This document shows, one piece after another, positions 23,842 to 36,684 of a stretch of DNA of 64,000 bases. How positions within the stretch are numbered: the stretch's first letter is position 1; each line of letters opens with the position of its first letter. The DNA lies in the NCBI RefSeq assembly GCF_004193775.1, contig NC_041004.1, forward strand, positions 32,512,411 through 32,576,410. Reading direction: 5' to 3'. The DNA comes from Glycine soja. Taxonomy: Eukaryota > Streptophyta > Magnoliopsida > Fabales > Fabaceae. The translations under genes were made by a program, and so were the position numbers. The notes below the pieces were generated by a model, which made no database searches, was not told the origin of the DNA, and saw nothing but the letters and a program-made list of their open reading frames with translations.

Positions 23842-25233
23842 GCAAAATTAAAATTGCAAAAGTCCATGGACATGCAGAAAAGGAATGTTATTCCACTCGA
23901 ACCAAGACATAACTTGACTTGTTGACTAAAATTATCAATGTTGACACCTTGTTAAATGGATCATACTTTGATAAAAATGATTAGACATGCATGTATAGCC
24001 ATGATTATAGTCATGGTTTTGACGGCCACATTAAAACTTGAAAAGTAAGTAATCAAAAGTAAGCATAAGGAAAAACACTAAAATTATGAATGCTGACAGC
24101 TAATTAAATGCACTAAATTGATTAGACTTGCATTTATAACCATTATTATACCTATGCTTTGGCACCATCGATAAGAAATATGATATCGAAAATGCTATGC
24201 ATGGCAGAATTAGGATGTCAAGCTAAAGAGAAATTGTTTTTTTACTTGTTTTATTAATTGTACATCATATTGAGACATATGATTAAAGATGGAGTAAATT
24301 TATCAAATATCCGATTCTGCATTTGCGAAAGCAAAATCAAGCAAAAAATGCTATCTAAATTAACAAATCATGCTAAATAATGATTGATAATAAAGAAACG
24401 CTTAATTACATATCATTGATGATCCAAGATCATGTTTCTCAATACTCCAAAGCTGATACTTTTGTCTTGGTGTGTATATTCTACTGTTAGAAAATTAATC
24501 AGATATGAATGTTGATTTAGTTGTGCTAGTGATCAATATTTCCTGATCATCATTTCTAACATTTTAATTTGTTTCCCGTGAATACTTTGTGCTCAGACAA
24601 TTAAGGATGCACAACATAAAATCAGATGAATTAATCATATATTAATGGTGATTTAGTTGTGCTACTGATCAATATTTCATGGTCATTATTTCTAATATTT
24701 TAATTTGTTTCCCATGAATACTTTCTGCTCAGACAATTAAAGATGCACACCTTAAAATCAGATGGCTTAATGGCCGGTTAAAACTTTAATTGAATTTTAA
24801 CTTATCATCATTGTGAAGAACATGTTTTCTGAACTTTCTGTCTGGCAATCTCTAATTTTTATTTTCAAATCTTACTTGTTCTATCTCTCACGATATATTT
24901 CAATTCATAACATTTGCATAGCTCGATTTCTTTAAAGATGGCTTTATAACCATTAATATAAGCATGGTCTGTCGATAGTTATTTTAACAATTGAACAAAT
25001 AAGGATTTTGAAATATAGTGCAATAGTTAAGGTGACATCGGATAAGCCACAGAACTAAAATGCCAGGATACTCGCATACAAACTAAGATTAAAATTTAAA
25101 CAAAAGTTCTGATCAGAGTTCAAAAGCAACACCACCACAACAGAAATAAGGTAGAAGCCAATGTACAATATACAAATACCAAGGGGGGGGGGAATTGTTC
25201 AACACAACTTGGAAACAACCAAATGCACTAAAT
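23842..25233. other. Spacer inside the Helitron with two tandem duplications
   Basis: Non-coding. A repeat with about 150-bp period covers roughly 23930-24175 (landmark GATTAGACWTGCATKTATARCC), and a 136-bp unit is duplicated at 24493-24628 and 24629-24764 (landmark GATTTAGTTGTGCTA). A run of nine G lies at 25183-25191. It separates the divergent blocks RPA-like and Rep/helicase and would be the place for the Rep promoter. Confidence 0.65.
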
Positions 25234-27664
25234 TCAGGCATGCTTTTTTAATTTGTTGGATGAAAGCTGCGCATATGAAATTTGAGAGATCCCTGGTTCA
25301 TCATCACAATCCTGAAATGCCTGCCGCTTTGTAGGTGTCAAGGGGAGTCCAAGCAGGGGATCATGATCTGGATTGCTAGATAAAACAAATGGCAATCAAT
25401 AAGTTGAATGCTAAGTTGAAAGTCATGAAGTGTCAAAATGCAAGAATTGCAAGAAAGATCATATTTAAAAATGAGAGCAGTCATCAAAACTCATATTCAT
25501 GTTGAGCAGAATGATTCGAATCAGAAACCGGGATATCCATTTTTGAAGATGTCTGAATAAGACATACATTGAAGATAACACAACCCATGGAAAACATATA
25601 AATATGAATAGAATACATACTTTTCACAATAGTTAATGTCAAATAACTTGCACTGAACATTACCTCAGCATCAGCTAGCATATCCATCACAACATTTATC
25701 AAGCTCGAGTCAGCTGAACACTTCAAAACAGCAGAATTCCTGAACTTGGGTTGCACATTTATCTTGAAAGCAAGTTCATGACCCAACAGCTTATCAAGTG
25801 CTTGGGGTGAAGCATTCAAATCAACATCATCATCCTTGTTCAAAGAGAATAATTGTATTACACAAACAAAAAATAACATATCAAACATAAACAGTTACAG
25901 TTGAATCCAAAAACACACTTCAATTTTAAGCTTATTAACTGCATCAGCTGATTGGCCAATTAATTCACTGCATTCACGGTCCCAAAGCAGGAATTTTGTG
26001 CTTTCATTTCCCTGGTTGATCATCACCTCAAGCCTATACCTGCCACCATATGCACCAATAGTCAAAAAATGATGAAGGCATAAAAAATACACAACATTTT
26101 AAAAGATCACAATCACCTAAGCACAACTTCCTTATTGTATTTGCCGCATGCACATGTAAAGGGCGCCATCTCTGCATCACTTTTTTATGGCACTGAATGC
26201 AAGCTGTATAACACCATGAATGATTGTCTAGAACAATCCTAGTAATTGTGCCAACAGTGACACAAACAATTTCCTGCATGAAACAGCATAGACATCAAAT
26301 AAAAAACTTCAGATAATGCACGACAAAGAATTAAAATCTATATAAGATCATTACTTCAGAGATGGTGTTAATCTCAGCAATAGTCTTTGCCTCAGCCTTG
26401 CCAAAGAATGATTCTTTTGATGATAATTGGATAAAACCTAAAAGTTGTGTACTCCCTTCACCATGGGATTTAAAAAATGACCGGGCCTCAATGCCCAACT
26501 CTGCAAGTCTACAAATATACAATGAACAACAAAAATAAGACAAAATATAATCAACATATATTACATAACACATACAAAAAATACCGTTCATTGAATTCTT
26601 GAATCTCCATCACAGGCTGGTTAATAATTAACTTTGAAGCCTTGAAAGAATTACTGATCGATGCAGGATAAGATCTTGAATCATTTTTAAAAACAGAACC
26701 ATAACATGCAATAGCATAAACAGAGAAATCAATAAATTCAAGATGAGGATATACCTTGCGCTTCCTTGATCCTACAATGACTTAATAGAACTGTAATTGG
26801 ACCATCACCTTCATAATCATCTAAGAACTTCACAAACTGCAAGCAATAATCATCCCACAAAGTGAAAGATAGCAATTGCTGGCTATCAAAAACAAATAGT
26901 TATGAAACAATCAGTTATTAATAATAATATAATCATAGCCACAACTTGACAAAGCATATCACATAAATTGTCACCAAGAATCGAACTTCACCTCAAGTCC
27001 TTTAATTTGAAAACTACCCTTCTACCTTTTCCTGAAACTTGCCGAAAACCTCCTCCACAACACCAATAACATCTAAAGCAAGTAGGAAAATCAAGGAATG
27101 TTATTTAATTCCAAAAACAACAGAACTTTCAAAATAAACTCAATTGCAAAAATATAACTTAACATACCAACCAATAGTCCACGTTCAAACTGGCCAACCA
27201 CAACATCTGCAAATCTAGCAAACCTGTATTTTCTAAAAGGGATGTCCCCTAGAACACACTCCCTCACAACAGTAACCCCAATAAACACTAATTTAAATTG
27301 ATGATCACACACTCTGTACTGACCATTGTTTTTTAGCACTTTAAAATTGTGCATGACATAAGTACAATTTTCTTTCAAGTCCATTTTTTTACTTCAATTG
27401 GTCTTGTTTACAAACAACGTGGATCTCATCACCCTGGATTGCATTAAGGTTACAACACAATGAACTGAACAATGAGTAATAAGTAATAAAGCTACAAAAA
27501 AAAAACACAGAATTGAAGCATACATCGGAGGCCACAAACACCATTTCAGCTTGCTCAGATTTGTTAGGCATGCCAATAAACCATAGATAACTGATCCTCA
27601 CACTGAGTTTAAGAGTTTCTTTTGAGCCATCGATGCTCTTTATCTTGTCTAGAGAACGTGCCAT
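25234..27664 (-). pseudogene. Helitron RPA-like (OB-fold single-strand DNA binding) gene, degraded
   Basis: The first exon (27664-27524) starts MARSLDKIKSIDGS and has a clean GT donor. The next (from 27433) encodes GDEIHVVCKQDQLK and then hits TAA; the frame reopens one base later as MDLKENCTYVMHNFKVLKN. Further exons carry the middle OB fold, the zinc-ribbon region (CYTACIQCHKK, then a frame change before the expected CxC) and the C-terminal OB fold (YRLEVMINQGNESTKFLLWD, CSELIGQSADAV, LLGHELAFKINVQPKFRN). The last codons (SSNKLKKHA) end at TGA 25234-25236. RPA-like proteins are standard companions of Rep/helicase in plant Helitrons and bind single-stranded DNA. At least three frameshifts or stops (near 27388, 27040 and 26180) make it a pseudogene. 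Confidence 0.85.
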
Positions 27665-28319
27665 AACACTGCAAAAAAATACAACAAAGCCACCATCAAA
27701 ACAGAAACACGATAAGCTAAACAAAAATCCAAAACCTCGTTCAACACACAAAAATGAGAAGCTAACATGCATGTAAGAAAACACACATGAAAACAGCACC
27801 AGAACAGAACATCAAAAGTACCACCAGCCCTAAACCAAACATGCAAACCAAACATCGTCCAACACAACAAAATTAAAAAATAACATGCATGCAACAAAAC
27901 AAACATAAAAACACCACAGAAACAAAAGCCAAAAACCCTGAAAGGTAATATGCATGTAAGAAAAGAAAAGCCAGAAAACCATAAGCTAACATCGAATATA
28001 ACAAAACATACATCAAAACAGCATCAAACAGAACCCAAATTAAACTGGTCTGTATCTGCAAAAATGAAAACCAAAAACGCGCAAACTGAAGAATGAAGAT
28101 TGAAATGCAAGAAACCACGTAAAGAAGCAAAGGCCAGCACATGTACAACATGCAAAATAAAACACATGTAAATGCCATAATCAGCAAAATTAAACACCTG
28201 TAAGCATCAAAAGAGTGGTAAATTAAGGGCTAAAAGACCAAAAAACCAACAAAATGGATAGTTGTCACAATCTTAAGCATGGGTATTTCAGTAATTTCCA
28301 GAGAATTCTCTTTTATAGA
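27665..28319 (-). other. Helitron 5' end and leader of the RPA-like gene
   Basis: No coding function. The plus-strand is rich in CAAAACA/AACCAAA runs, which on the minus strand produce long Phe/Cys/Leu-rich open frames of low complexity; I do not take these as genes. The element's 5' terminus is at 28319. Confidence 0.6.
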
Positions 28320-28399
28320 TAGTATATAAATGTAGTATTTTTTATTTATTTTATGCAAATTGCACGAGATTCGGCTTATGTATTAATTTTGATCATGAA

Positions 28400-28722
28400 G
28401 TCATAGTCATATCTAAGACTAACTGCAGGAGCTTGTGTCTTAGTGTGTCAAGGTATCATATCCGCTTTGGCTGTAATATATATGTTATCTCCTTGGGGCT
28501 ACATAATGTGCATTTTGAGATGGATTGTAAGGTCATTATTGATATATAAAAAAAACAAACAAATTTAGATGTTTATGATAGTTAGGTAACATTCTTGATG
28601 AATGCCAAAGTTTTATCCCATAATCATGGCTTTAGCCCTGGTTATGTGAGGAGAAAAATTGATATTGTTGCTCATTCTCTTGATAGAGTGGCCCCATATA
28701 TTTATTACTGTGTATTGATAAA
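28400..28722 (+). pseudogene. RNase H (RVT_3 type) fragment
   Basis: Plus-strand frames give VHFEMDCKVIID near 28510, then NILDECQSFIPYNHGFSP and RRKIDIVAHSLDRVA (28640-28700). This order matches the plant RVT_3 ribonuclease H domain found in LINE-derived sequences (E-DCK-V-D ... FVRR-AN-VAH-LA-A). Stops and a frameshift interrupt it. Only this domain is present. Confidence 0.65.
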
Positions 28723-29042
28723 ATTAATTTTAAATATAATTGATTTTGAAGTAATATAATTTATATTTAAATATTTTTATTATAAAATTAAGTTATAAAT
28801 AAAATTTAATATAAAATTTTGAATTTAATACATAAATTAGTCAAAGTTACTTCAAATCATAATTAATTTTCAACTATTTCTTAACATCAAACCAAACATA
28901 TAAAATATATTTAAAATTAATTTTAGACTTAATCAATTTCAATTTTTTAACATAAATCAAACACACTTAATTTCATAATTTTCAACATGTTCCTTCATAT
29001 ATTGTCTCGTGATTATTAATAAATAACTATAACTTGTTTTTG

Positions 29043-29093
<51 letters not shown>

Positions 29094-30930
29094 CTTTATA
29101 CTTTTAATTTTTAACTATAACTTTGATTGATTTAATATATCAACTTTACAATTCATCCCTCCTCACCGTATGTGATGAGGGACAAAAACTATTATTTTTC
29201 TAAAGTTAAAGTGCCAAATTGATTAAAATAAAAATACCATCACTAATACCATATTTTACCCCCAAAAAAACTTATACTAGTCTCGAAAAAATAATAATAA
29301 TAAAATTAATCTATCAGACTGTAACTAAAAAATAAAGACTAATCTCTTTTCAAGTATTAAATTGAATTTTGTTTTTCTAATAAAAAATTTATGTACAGAA
29401 AAAAAATTAAAATCCTAATCTATATGATGAAAAAATCCAACCATCTATTTTATTAGTGATAAAATATTTTTTTATACTTTACAATAGACTTGCAGGCCAA
29501 GTATCGAGTTTTCCGTACCTAATTTGAATTCAACGTTATAACATCAGCAGTAGCAATCCATTTTTTTTTCCCTTAAAACTATTCTACAAAGGATTGTTGA
29601 CCAAATTATTATTCACAAATAAACTATGTTAAGTTATTTTTAATATATATTGTTTATTCATTCCCGCAATGGATGACTACGTCAATTCAAATGCAGACAA
29701 ATTAAAAGGATTGAAATTAAACCAACGACACTTCCAAGGCACAAAGCTATTGCTTTCTTTTCTTTCTAATAATGTTATCCCGAATTCAGAAGTTTTTTTT
29801 AAGAATAATTTTTTGACATTAGAAGAAAAAAGAATTAAAAAATTTAAATCCTTCAACTATTTTCTTTTGCTAGTTTTATACTTATTAAATAAAAATATTA
29901 AATATGTCATTTCCATTTAATATTTTTATAAAATATTAAGATGCTTAATAAAAAATCTCATAAAAATACAAATAAAAAACTCAATTTTTACCCTTAACCT
30001 TTAATTGAATATATAGTTCCAAAACGTTAAATTTATCTTATCAAATCAATTTTATATGAATTCCCTTACCTCACTTGTTTTTTCTTGGTGAATAACTCTT
30101 AGGGCAATTTTCAAATTGAGTAATAATAATTAAGTGAAACTGTTTGTGATTTAGGTTTGTATAATAATCTTCTAGCAATCAAAGTAAGTCTATACTGGCA
30201 ATCACAATATGCCATCAAGCCTTGCTTAGCAATATTGTACGTGCTGCTCATTCTACCTTTTTTTTTTACAGTTCTTTTCTATTTTTAATCAAATAATTTG
30301 ATGAGATGAACTTTTATGTCAAATAAAGTTTATAGAATATCAATAAATCAAAAATATGTATAACTTTTAAAATAATTATTATTTCTTTTTATAAAAAAAT
30401 TTATTTATTATTATTATTTTTGTAGAGATCACACTTTTCTGAGTATTTAAAATAATTATGATAAAAATTAATAAATTTTATTCAAAAGAAAAAAAACAAA
30501 TTTATTGCAACAAATTTTATCAGTTAGTATTAAAAAATCATTTACATTTTTATATATTAACTTTAAATAAATAATACTACTTGTTTAAAAAAAATTTAAA
30601 ATAAATTTGTGTACATGTTTTTTTCTATAATAAATAGTGTATACATTAATACTACAATGTGATTCAAACTACATTAGCCACAAATTTAATAACCTTTATA
30701 ATACTGATTACATTTTAATTAATTAAAAGTGTATTTATTTGTTAACATGCTCACATTTATTAAATTTAGCCAACACAATATATATTATCCTCAGAAATTT
30801 CCAGTGATTTTCCTTTCAAGGAAAATTACTCTCTTACCCCCCACCCCCACCCAGTTGCAACTTGCCGCAGTTCTTTCCTTTTTCCTCCAAATGCCAAGAC
30901 TTTCTCACCATTCCTCTCAGCATTCATCGC
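28723..30930. other. Long AT-rich intergenic stretch upstream of the MORN gene
   Basis: No gene seen. It contains an (AT)n tract at 29047-29092 and many short A/T runs. A short open frame at 29669-29920 has no recognisable domain and typical AT-bias composition. Confidence 0.6.
29047..29092. repeat. (AT)n microsatellite, about 46 bp
   Basis: Pure AT dinucleotide run. Confidence 0.95.
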
Positions 30931-30939
30931 ATTGCCTTA

Positions 30940-31087
30940 ACTAATAAATAGACACGGAAGGAAACTCAAAAAACCACCCAAAAAAATTCAAAAAACACAA
31001 ACAACAACCTTTGACACAACATAGTGGAGCAAGAAGAATCGAAGTTGTTTGGTTTCTGTTTTTTTTTTTTTCTTTTTCTCCTATGTA
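30940..31087 (+). promoter_or_regulatory. Core promoter and leader of the MORN gene (inferred)
   Basis: AATAAATAGACACGG at 30943-30957 is a reasonable TATA region, followed by an A/C-rich leader and a pyrimidine tract (31060-31080) typical of plant 5' UTRs. C-rich and CT-rich blocks (30836-30890) lie just upstream. No experimental start is known. Confidence 0.35.
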
Positions 31088-34000
31088 ATGCATCAGAAGA
31101 AATCCGAAGTCCAGATCGGAAAAGAAAGCAGTGGCGTCTCTTCCGATTTCAACCACCACCCACTCCCAATCCTAACTCCGAACCCAAACCAAGATGCTCT
31201 CCAATCACTAACCTCCACCGCACCCTACAAAAGACCTTCCCTCACCACCCAACCCCATCTTTCCAAATCCCCAACCCTCCACAAATTCCCAACCCTAAAA
31301 CCACGCCACGTCACCACCACCACCGCCGCCGCCACCACCACCGTTCTCTCCCTCCTCCGCCGCCGCCTCCGCCACCGTCTCCGCCTCTTCCTCTTCCTCT
31401 TGCTCCCCTTCTTCTACTTCCTCGTCTCCCACCCCACAAACTCCTTCCTCCTCGATTTCCTCTCCGCCTTCTCCTTCTCCGCCGCGCTCTTGTTCTCTCT
31501 CAACCTCGCCCTCCCTCGAATCCCCTCCCTCCGCCTCTTCCTCAACCTCAAGCCCAAGGCTAGGTCCGGCCTCAAACTCCCAATCTTCTGGACCGTGGGA
31601 GCCCGCCCAGGCCCGGCCCAGGCCCAACCCCAGCCCGCGGGCCTTCGCTTATCCGTGGTGCCCTACGCGAACGGCGACGTGTACGAGGGGGAGCTGAAGG
31701 GAGGGAAGTGTTGTGGGAGTGGGGTTTACTATTACAGTATGAGTGGAAGGTATGAGGGGGATTGGGTGGATGGGAAGTACGATGGGTTCGGGGTGGAGAC
31801 GTGGGCCCGGGGGAGCCGGTACCGAGGGCAGTACCGGCAAGGGTTACGGCACGGGTTCGGGGTGTACCGGTTCTACACCGGGGATGTTTATGCCGGGGAG
31901 TGGCTGAGTGGACAGAGTCATGGGTGTGGGGTTCACACGTGCGATGATGGGAGCAGGTATGTCGGGGAGTTCAAGTGGGGCGTTAAGCATGGCCTTGGAC
32001 ACTACCATTTTAGGTATGGATTGCGGGAGGTTTGTGTTTAATTGAAGTGATAGAAATTTTGTGTTTGAATGTTTTTATTTTATTTTAAAAGTAAGTTGGT
32101 AGTAAAATTCGATATAATTTTTTTTGTAATCTAATTATGTAATAGTTAGGTAAGGTTGTTTTAATTCACAATCAATTCTGGACTCAGAATTGATTTGCCA
32201 GTGTGAAACTGAACATGTGAATATTTACTTAAGATTGGGTTAGTTGGTGTTTCGATGTGATTCTGGATTATCTTACTTGAATCCAAACATGTCTGAAATC
32301 AGTTGGTTTGTAGTAGTTGATGGCTGTTTGTTGGCTTGGATTTGTTGGAAGTTGATTTTGGTGTTATTGATTGGTGTTTGATTGGGATTTGGATGTGAAT
32401 TGGTGGTGGGTGTGTTTTTTATTTGGTTTGTTGTGTGTGTGTGAATGTTTTGTGAGGTGTTTTTGGAATGGTGTTGGTGCTTGGTTTAGTTTTGTGGTTT
32501 CTTAGGTTTGTGGATTATGGCAATATCCTACTTCTTGAATGATATTTAGCTGCTTGTGTGTGCGTGTTTGGTGGCGGGGGTGCTTTGTTGTTTAGGGTTT
32601 GAGAATTGAGGATGATGTTATGTTATGGAGGCTTTTGTAGTATGTAATTATAAAGTGATTGGATGTTTGTTTTGCTTTGATTTGTTGTGTGTATGTGTGA
32701 AGCTTTTGTGAGTTAGTTTGGCAGGATGTTGGGGCTTGATTTGGTTCTGTACTTTGTCATCAGTTTTGTAGGTTTGCCTCAATTTCTTCATTCAATAACC
32801 TTTTACTGCTCTCTGTCCGTGTGGGTTGTGTTAGGGCATATAATCTTGAATGTTGGAATGCCATTCATTTCTATTCAGTTTTTACGGTTGAAAGCATGTG
32901 CATAGGGGATAAAGATACACAAGAGCTTGATTTGCTTCAGTTGTCAATTGTTAGTTGTGACTTATGCGTTGTGTGCGTGTGGTTATGAACTTATGATTTT
33001 GTTGATTGGTCTTTGGTGTTTAGCAATCAAGCATGGTTTTGTTGGTGTTGATTTTTATTTTGTTTGTTGTGATTGCGTGCATGTTTTGGTTTTGTTTGTT
33101 TTGCATGTATGAAAGTTTTATAAGATGACTTTGGCAGGTTGTTGGTGCTTGATTTGGTTTTGTGCTTTGCCTTTGGCTTGACAATTTCTTCCTTCTGGAA
33201 TAGTGTATGTTGCTCTAGCTGTCCATGTGTGTGTAGGTCTTGCTTTGTTGTTGACATGTTGCTTGGCTATTGGTGTTTAGTGTATGACAATTGAGAATGG
33301 TGTGATGGCGGCTTTTTTATTGGATGTAAACTGATTGCTTCCCTGTTTTGTTTTGTTTTGATTTGTTGTGTGTAAAGCTTTTGTGAGTTACTTTGGCTGG
33401 ATGTTGGGGCTTGATTTGGTTATGTACTTTGTCGTTAGTTTTGTAGATTTGCTGCAACTTCTAAGTGTAACCTTTTGCTGCTCTTGTGGGTTGTGTTAGG
33501 TTTTATTTTATTATCTTAAAAGTTAGAATACCAGTCATTTCTTACAGTTGAAACCATGTGCATAGAGGATAAAGATATAGAACATGTCTTTGATTTAATT
33601 TGCTTCAGTTGTGGCTTCTGTTTTGTCAAAAGTACCTGTAGGCCTTTGAAATTTTACTTGGCTTGGGTCGTGTATCAGTTGTGTGTACCTATTGGTAACA
33701 ATTGTTGGGCATAATATGTCATGTACTTATTGCAAAGCCATTGTTTTGAGATTTTTGAGGATGTTCATTTTTACTGTATCTTTAGCTTTTCCAGGAAGGA
33801 AGTAAGATTTAAATAGACTGAATACCCGTAACATACTATTCTAATGGTAGTTTGTTTTACCTACATTGGCATTTGTCTGCCAACTGACTAGCTGTGTGAA
33901 AGCTAATAAATGGGATTTTAATATTGAAATCAAAGAAAAGATGCAGTAAGCATGAAATCTCATAATGAAGTTGGTCAAATTGCTTTGAATAAATGGTCTG

Positions 34001-36684
34001 AGACTGATGCTCTTGGTTCAAACCCTGATGGGACCTCATATGGGGAATTAAGAAGAAAGGAAGAGGCAGCAAGAAAGGAAATGCCACTTCTTTGTGGAAG
34101 TATACTACTATTATATGAAAAGCCACATTCATTTGTGGTGTCTGATTACTAATTTAATACAAAACATCAGTCTGAAAACCTTTCCTTCTTATTGTACTAC
34201 ATTTTAAGTTTTGAAATGGTAAATGTCTAGTGAATAGCAAGTATAAGTTTATAAGTTTGTAGGGAGAGAGGCAAGCATACTTCTTACCCTGATCATGATT
34301 TAAACACACCCGCCATAGCAATCATTTCGAACATGTTTGGATCAGTAAAACCCAAAGGGAATGGAAGGGGTAAAGATTGTAGAATTATCAATGGCAGTAT
34401 GAAATAGGATTGATGGATATCACATAAAGGGACCCTTTCCATCAGAGTAAAAGGAAAAAGGAGGTGATGGAAGTATTTTATGATATTATTGTATTTGCTT
34501 TTGAGGTGCTCTCTTTATTTATAGTACTGGTTGATGAGAATGAGTTCATTTTCATTATCTGGGTGAACAAATTTTTATGTCCTTCTATGGAAGAAAGACC
34601 AATACAAGAGGAGAGTAGAAAACCATTTTGAGGGAATACATTATTTACTTGTTATTTTATATTTCTTTTGTGATTCATTTGAATAAAAGATCAAATAGTT
34701 ATCTATAAAAACCCCTAATACATTATTTATGTTTCATAAATTTCAAGTTGGTGAATCTTGACACAAATTAAGGGTTTGTGGATTTTTGTTTATTATGAAT
34801 ACATGAGACAACAAATATAATTACTAAAATGCAGTAAAAACTGAAAGATTAAAAGTGTAAACTTGCATATGACCCCTATTTGTATGTATTCATGTTCTTA
34901 GGACTTATCTTCATTATTGCTAATTTCAGTTTACAAGGGAAAGAGTATCTGCTCCCAAGGATAGACTCTGTTTTGAAGGTGCTTTATACCTCTCAAACTT
35001 TAAAACAATAGGTTATTCCATAATAATAACACAACACATGTTCTGAAGGGACACATAATCTCGAGTTCCTTGCAAGGAGCTAATTCCACAAGTTGGCCTT
35101 TGTTAAGCATCTACAATCTACACTGATTCCTTCTGTTTTTTCATTTCAAAATGGAATGTGCTGTCTTGGGCGTGCATTTTATGAAAATCGGTGCTTAATC
35201 CTATGATGCATGAATACATTTTTCTGATTTTTTCTTGAATGTGGGTTCCTCTCTTCTCAGGATCATTGGTGCATTATTTTTTAATTGAATTACACTGGAC
35301 TTTGAGTGGCTGCTTTTTCTTTGCTCACCAGTAAGTGTTTTTATTTTTGTTGGAACTAATTATTTCTGTTTTTATCAGAAATGGCGATACATATGCTGGC
35401 GAATACTTTGCGGATAAGATGCATGGATTTGGGGTATACAGTTTTGCTAATGGCCATCGTTATGAAGGATCCTGGCATGAAGGCAAAAGGCAAGGTCTTG
35501 GAATGTATACATTTAGAAATGGAGAAACCCAGTCTGGTCACTGGCAAAATGGAGTCCTTGACATTCCAAGCACACAGAGTACCACCTATCCTGTTTCCCC
35601 TGTTGGGGTCAATCATTCCAGAGTACTTAATGCAGTCCAGGTACACTCTACATTTTATGATTTAGTTTACCTTAATATATTGCTTAATATTATTTCTCAA
35701 TGTATCATTAAAGAACAAAGAAGTCGGCATAGAATAGTCTGGGTGATATTTATGTCAATGGCATAATGATGTGCCAATTTTTTCTGAGCAAATTGTTTTA
35801 CCCTCTCTTGAGAGAGATGCTTAAATGACACTCCCCTCTCTTAATCGGGGAATACAAGTTGCATCGAAATAATTTTCAATATAAACAAACCTCTTAAACA
35901 ATTGTAAACAATTATTAAACAAGAGAAAGAAAAGAACTCTAGAAAGTTCATTTACATTAAAATAGACTCAAATGTAACTTATATCCATCTTTCAAGGAGG
36001 AGTGCATAATTTAAGCATTTCTCAAAGTGAGAAAATTGTACATTCTCTCTTTTGATGTAAAATGTGATATACTTTAGTTACATGCTTTATTGTAATTTTT
36101 TATTTCTGAATCTACTAATTTTTTATATTGGTTTCCTTGCTCTATGTTTCTTGGTTTCCTATCACTGCATCTTAACAATTGTTTCACTAATTCCAAGTAA
36201 AAAATAGTATTACTACACCCCTAGAAATAAATAGCCAGAATTCTCACAGATTTTAGCTAGATTCAAGAGTTGTTGGATAAGATAATACTAACAGTCCCTC
36301 ATTTATCCAATAGTCAATAAGTTTGCCATTCATTTTGTCAAAAATTCTCTCTGCCTACAATTTTCCATATTATTGAACATTTACTTCTATACGTGTAAAA
36401 TTAGCTCATTTGTGTAGAAGAAGAGACAAAATCAACTGCAAACAGTTATGTTTGCATCATTAGGAGCTTTCATTATTAGTGATGTGTTTCCTTGTAAAAA
36501 ACAGGAAGCAAGAAGAGCAGCTGAGAAAGCCTATGATGTGGCCAAGGTAGATGAGAGGGTTAATAGAGCAGTAGCTGCCGCTAACAGAGCAGCCAATGCA
36601 GCTAGAGTAGCTGCTGTCAAGGCCGTGCAAAACCAAATGCTTCATAATGTTAACAGCACGAGCATCCCAATTCCCATTGTGTGA
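31088..36684 (+). CDS. MORN-repeat membrane protein (three exons, 455 aa)
   Basis: Exons 31088-32013, 35379-35640 and 36505-36684 join in frame (GT/AG at each junction; the AG|A split codon at the first) and end at TGA. I chose ATG 31088 because MHQKKSEVQIGKESSGVSSD follows, which fits the N-terminus I know from plant homologues; an in-frame ATG 39 bases earlier adds a Phe-rich stretch encoded by the leader. Residues 1-95 are basic and Pro/Ser/Thr-rich; two hydrophobic segments (about 99-114 and 119-142) suggest a membrane hairpin. Seven MORN repeats follow from residue 198 (YEGELKGGKCCGSG, YEGDWVDGKYDGFG, YRGQYRQGLRHGFG, and so on), then an Ala-rich helix encoded by exon 3. Such proteins are often labelled SET7/9 family, but only the MORN part is shared; no SET domain is present. 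Membrane association and lipid or protein scaffolding are inferred. Confidence 0.92.
32014..35378 (+). other. Large first intron of the MORN gene (3.4 kb)
   Basis: T/G-rich sequence typical of a plant intron, bounded by AG|GTATGG and TATCAG|A. Diverged blocks are repeated within it: a block with TTTGATTTGTTGTGTGTA, GTGAAGCTTTTGTGAGTTA and GGATGTTGGGGCTTGATTTG appears at about 32680 and again at 33355. Related text occurs near 33060-33160. Open frames in it are by-products of composition. Confidence 0.85.

Larger units (their letters stand above)
16812..28319 (-). mobile_element. Helitron, 11.5 kb, carrying RPA-like, Rep/helicase and B3-like genes
   Basis: In the minus orientation the element begins TCTATAAAAGAG (28319 downwards), preceded by a host A. 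It ends in a hairpin CCCGTGCATGCGCACGGG (16840-16823), nine to eleven bases later followed by CTAG (16815-16812) and a host T. TC start, 3' hairpin, CTRR end and insertion between A and T with no duplication are the defining Helitron features. Internal order is RPA-like gene, Rep/helicase gene, B3-like gene, all on the minus strand. Every one of the three has at least one disabling change, so this copy is not autonomous. The 3' end is secure; the 5' end is the only TC in a TATATACTATCTATAAAAG context and could be misplaced by a few bases. Confidence 0.85.

Noticed and set aside
24509..24764. Direct repeats taken as LTRs of a small element inside the Helitron
   Set aside because: The units are adjacent with nothing between them and lack TG...CA ends, so a tandem duplication is simpler.
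27389..28187. Several Phe/Cys/Leu-rich minus-strand open frames near the Helitron 5' end
   Set aside because: Low-complexity translations of AACAAAAC-type DNA; only the short MARSLDK exon inside them is real.
31024..31563. Proline-rich open frame overlapping the MORN gene's first exon
   Set aside because: Shadow of a C-rich coding stretch; the overlapping frame has the conserved start, MORN repeats and correct splicing.
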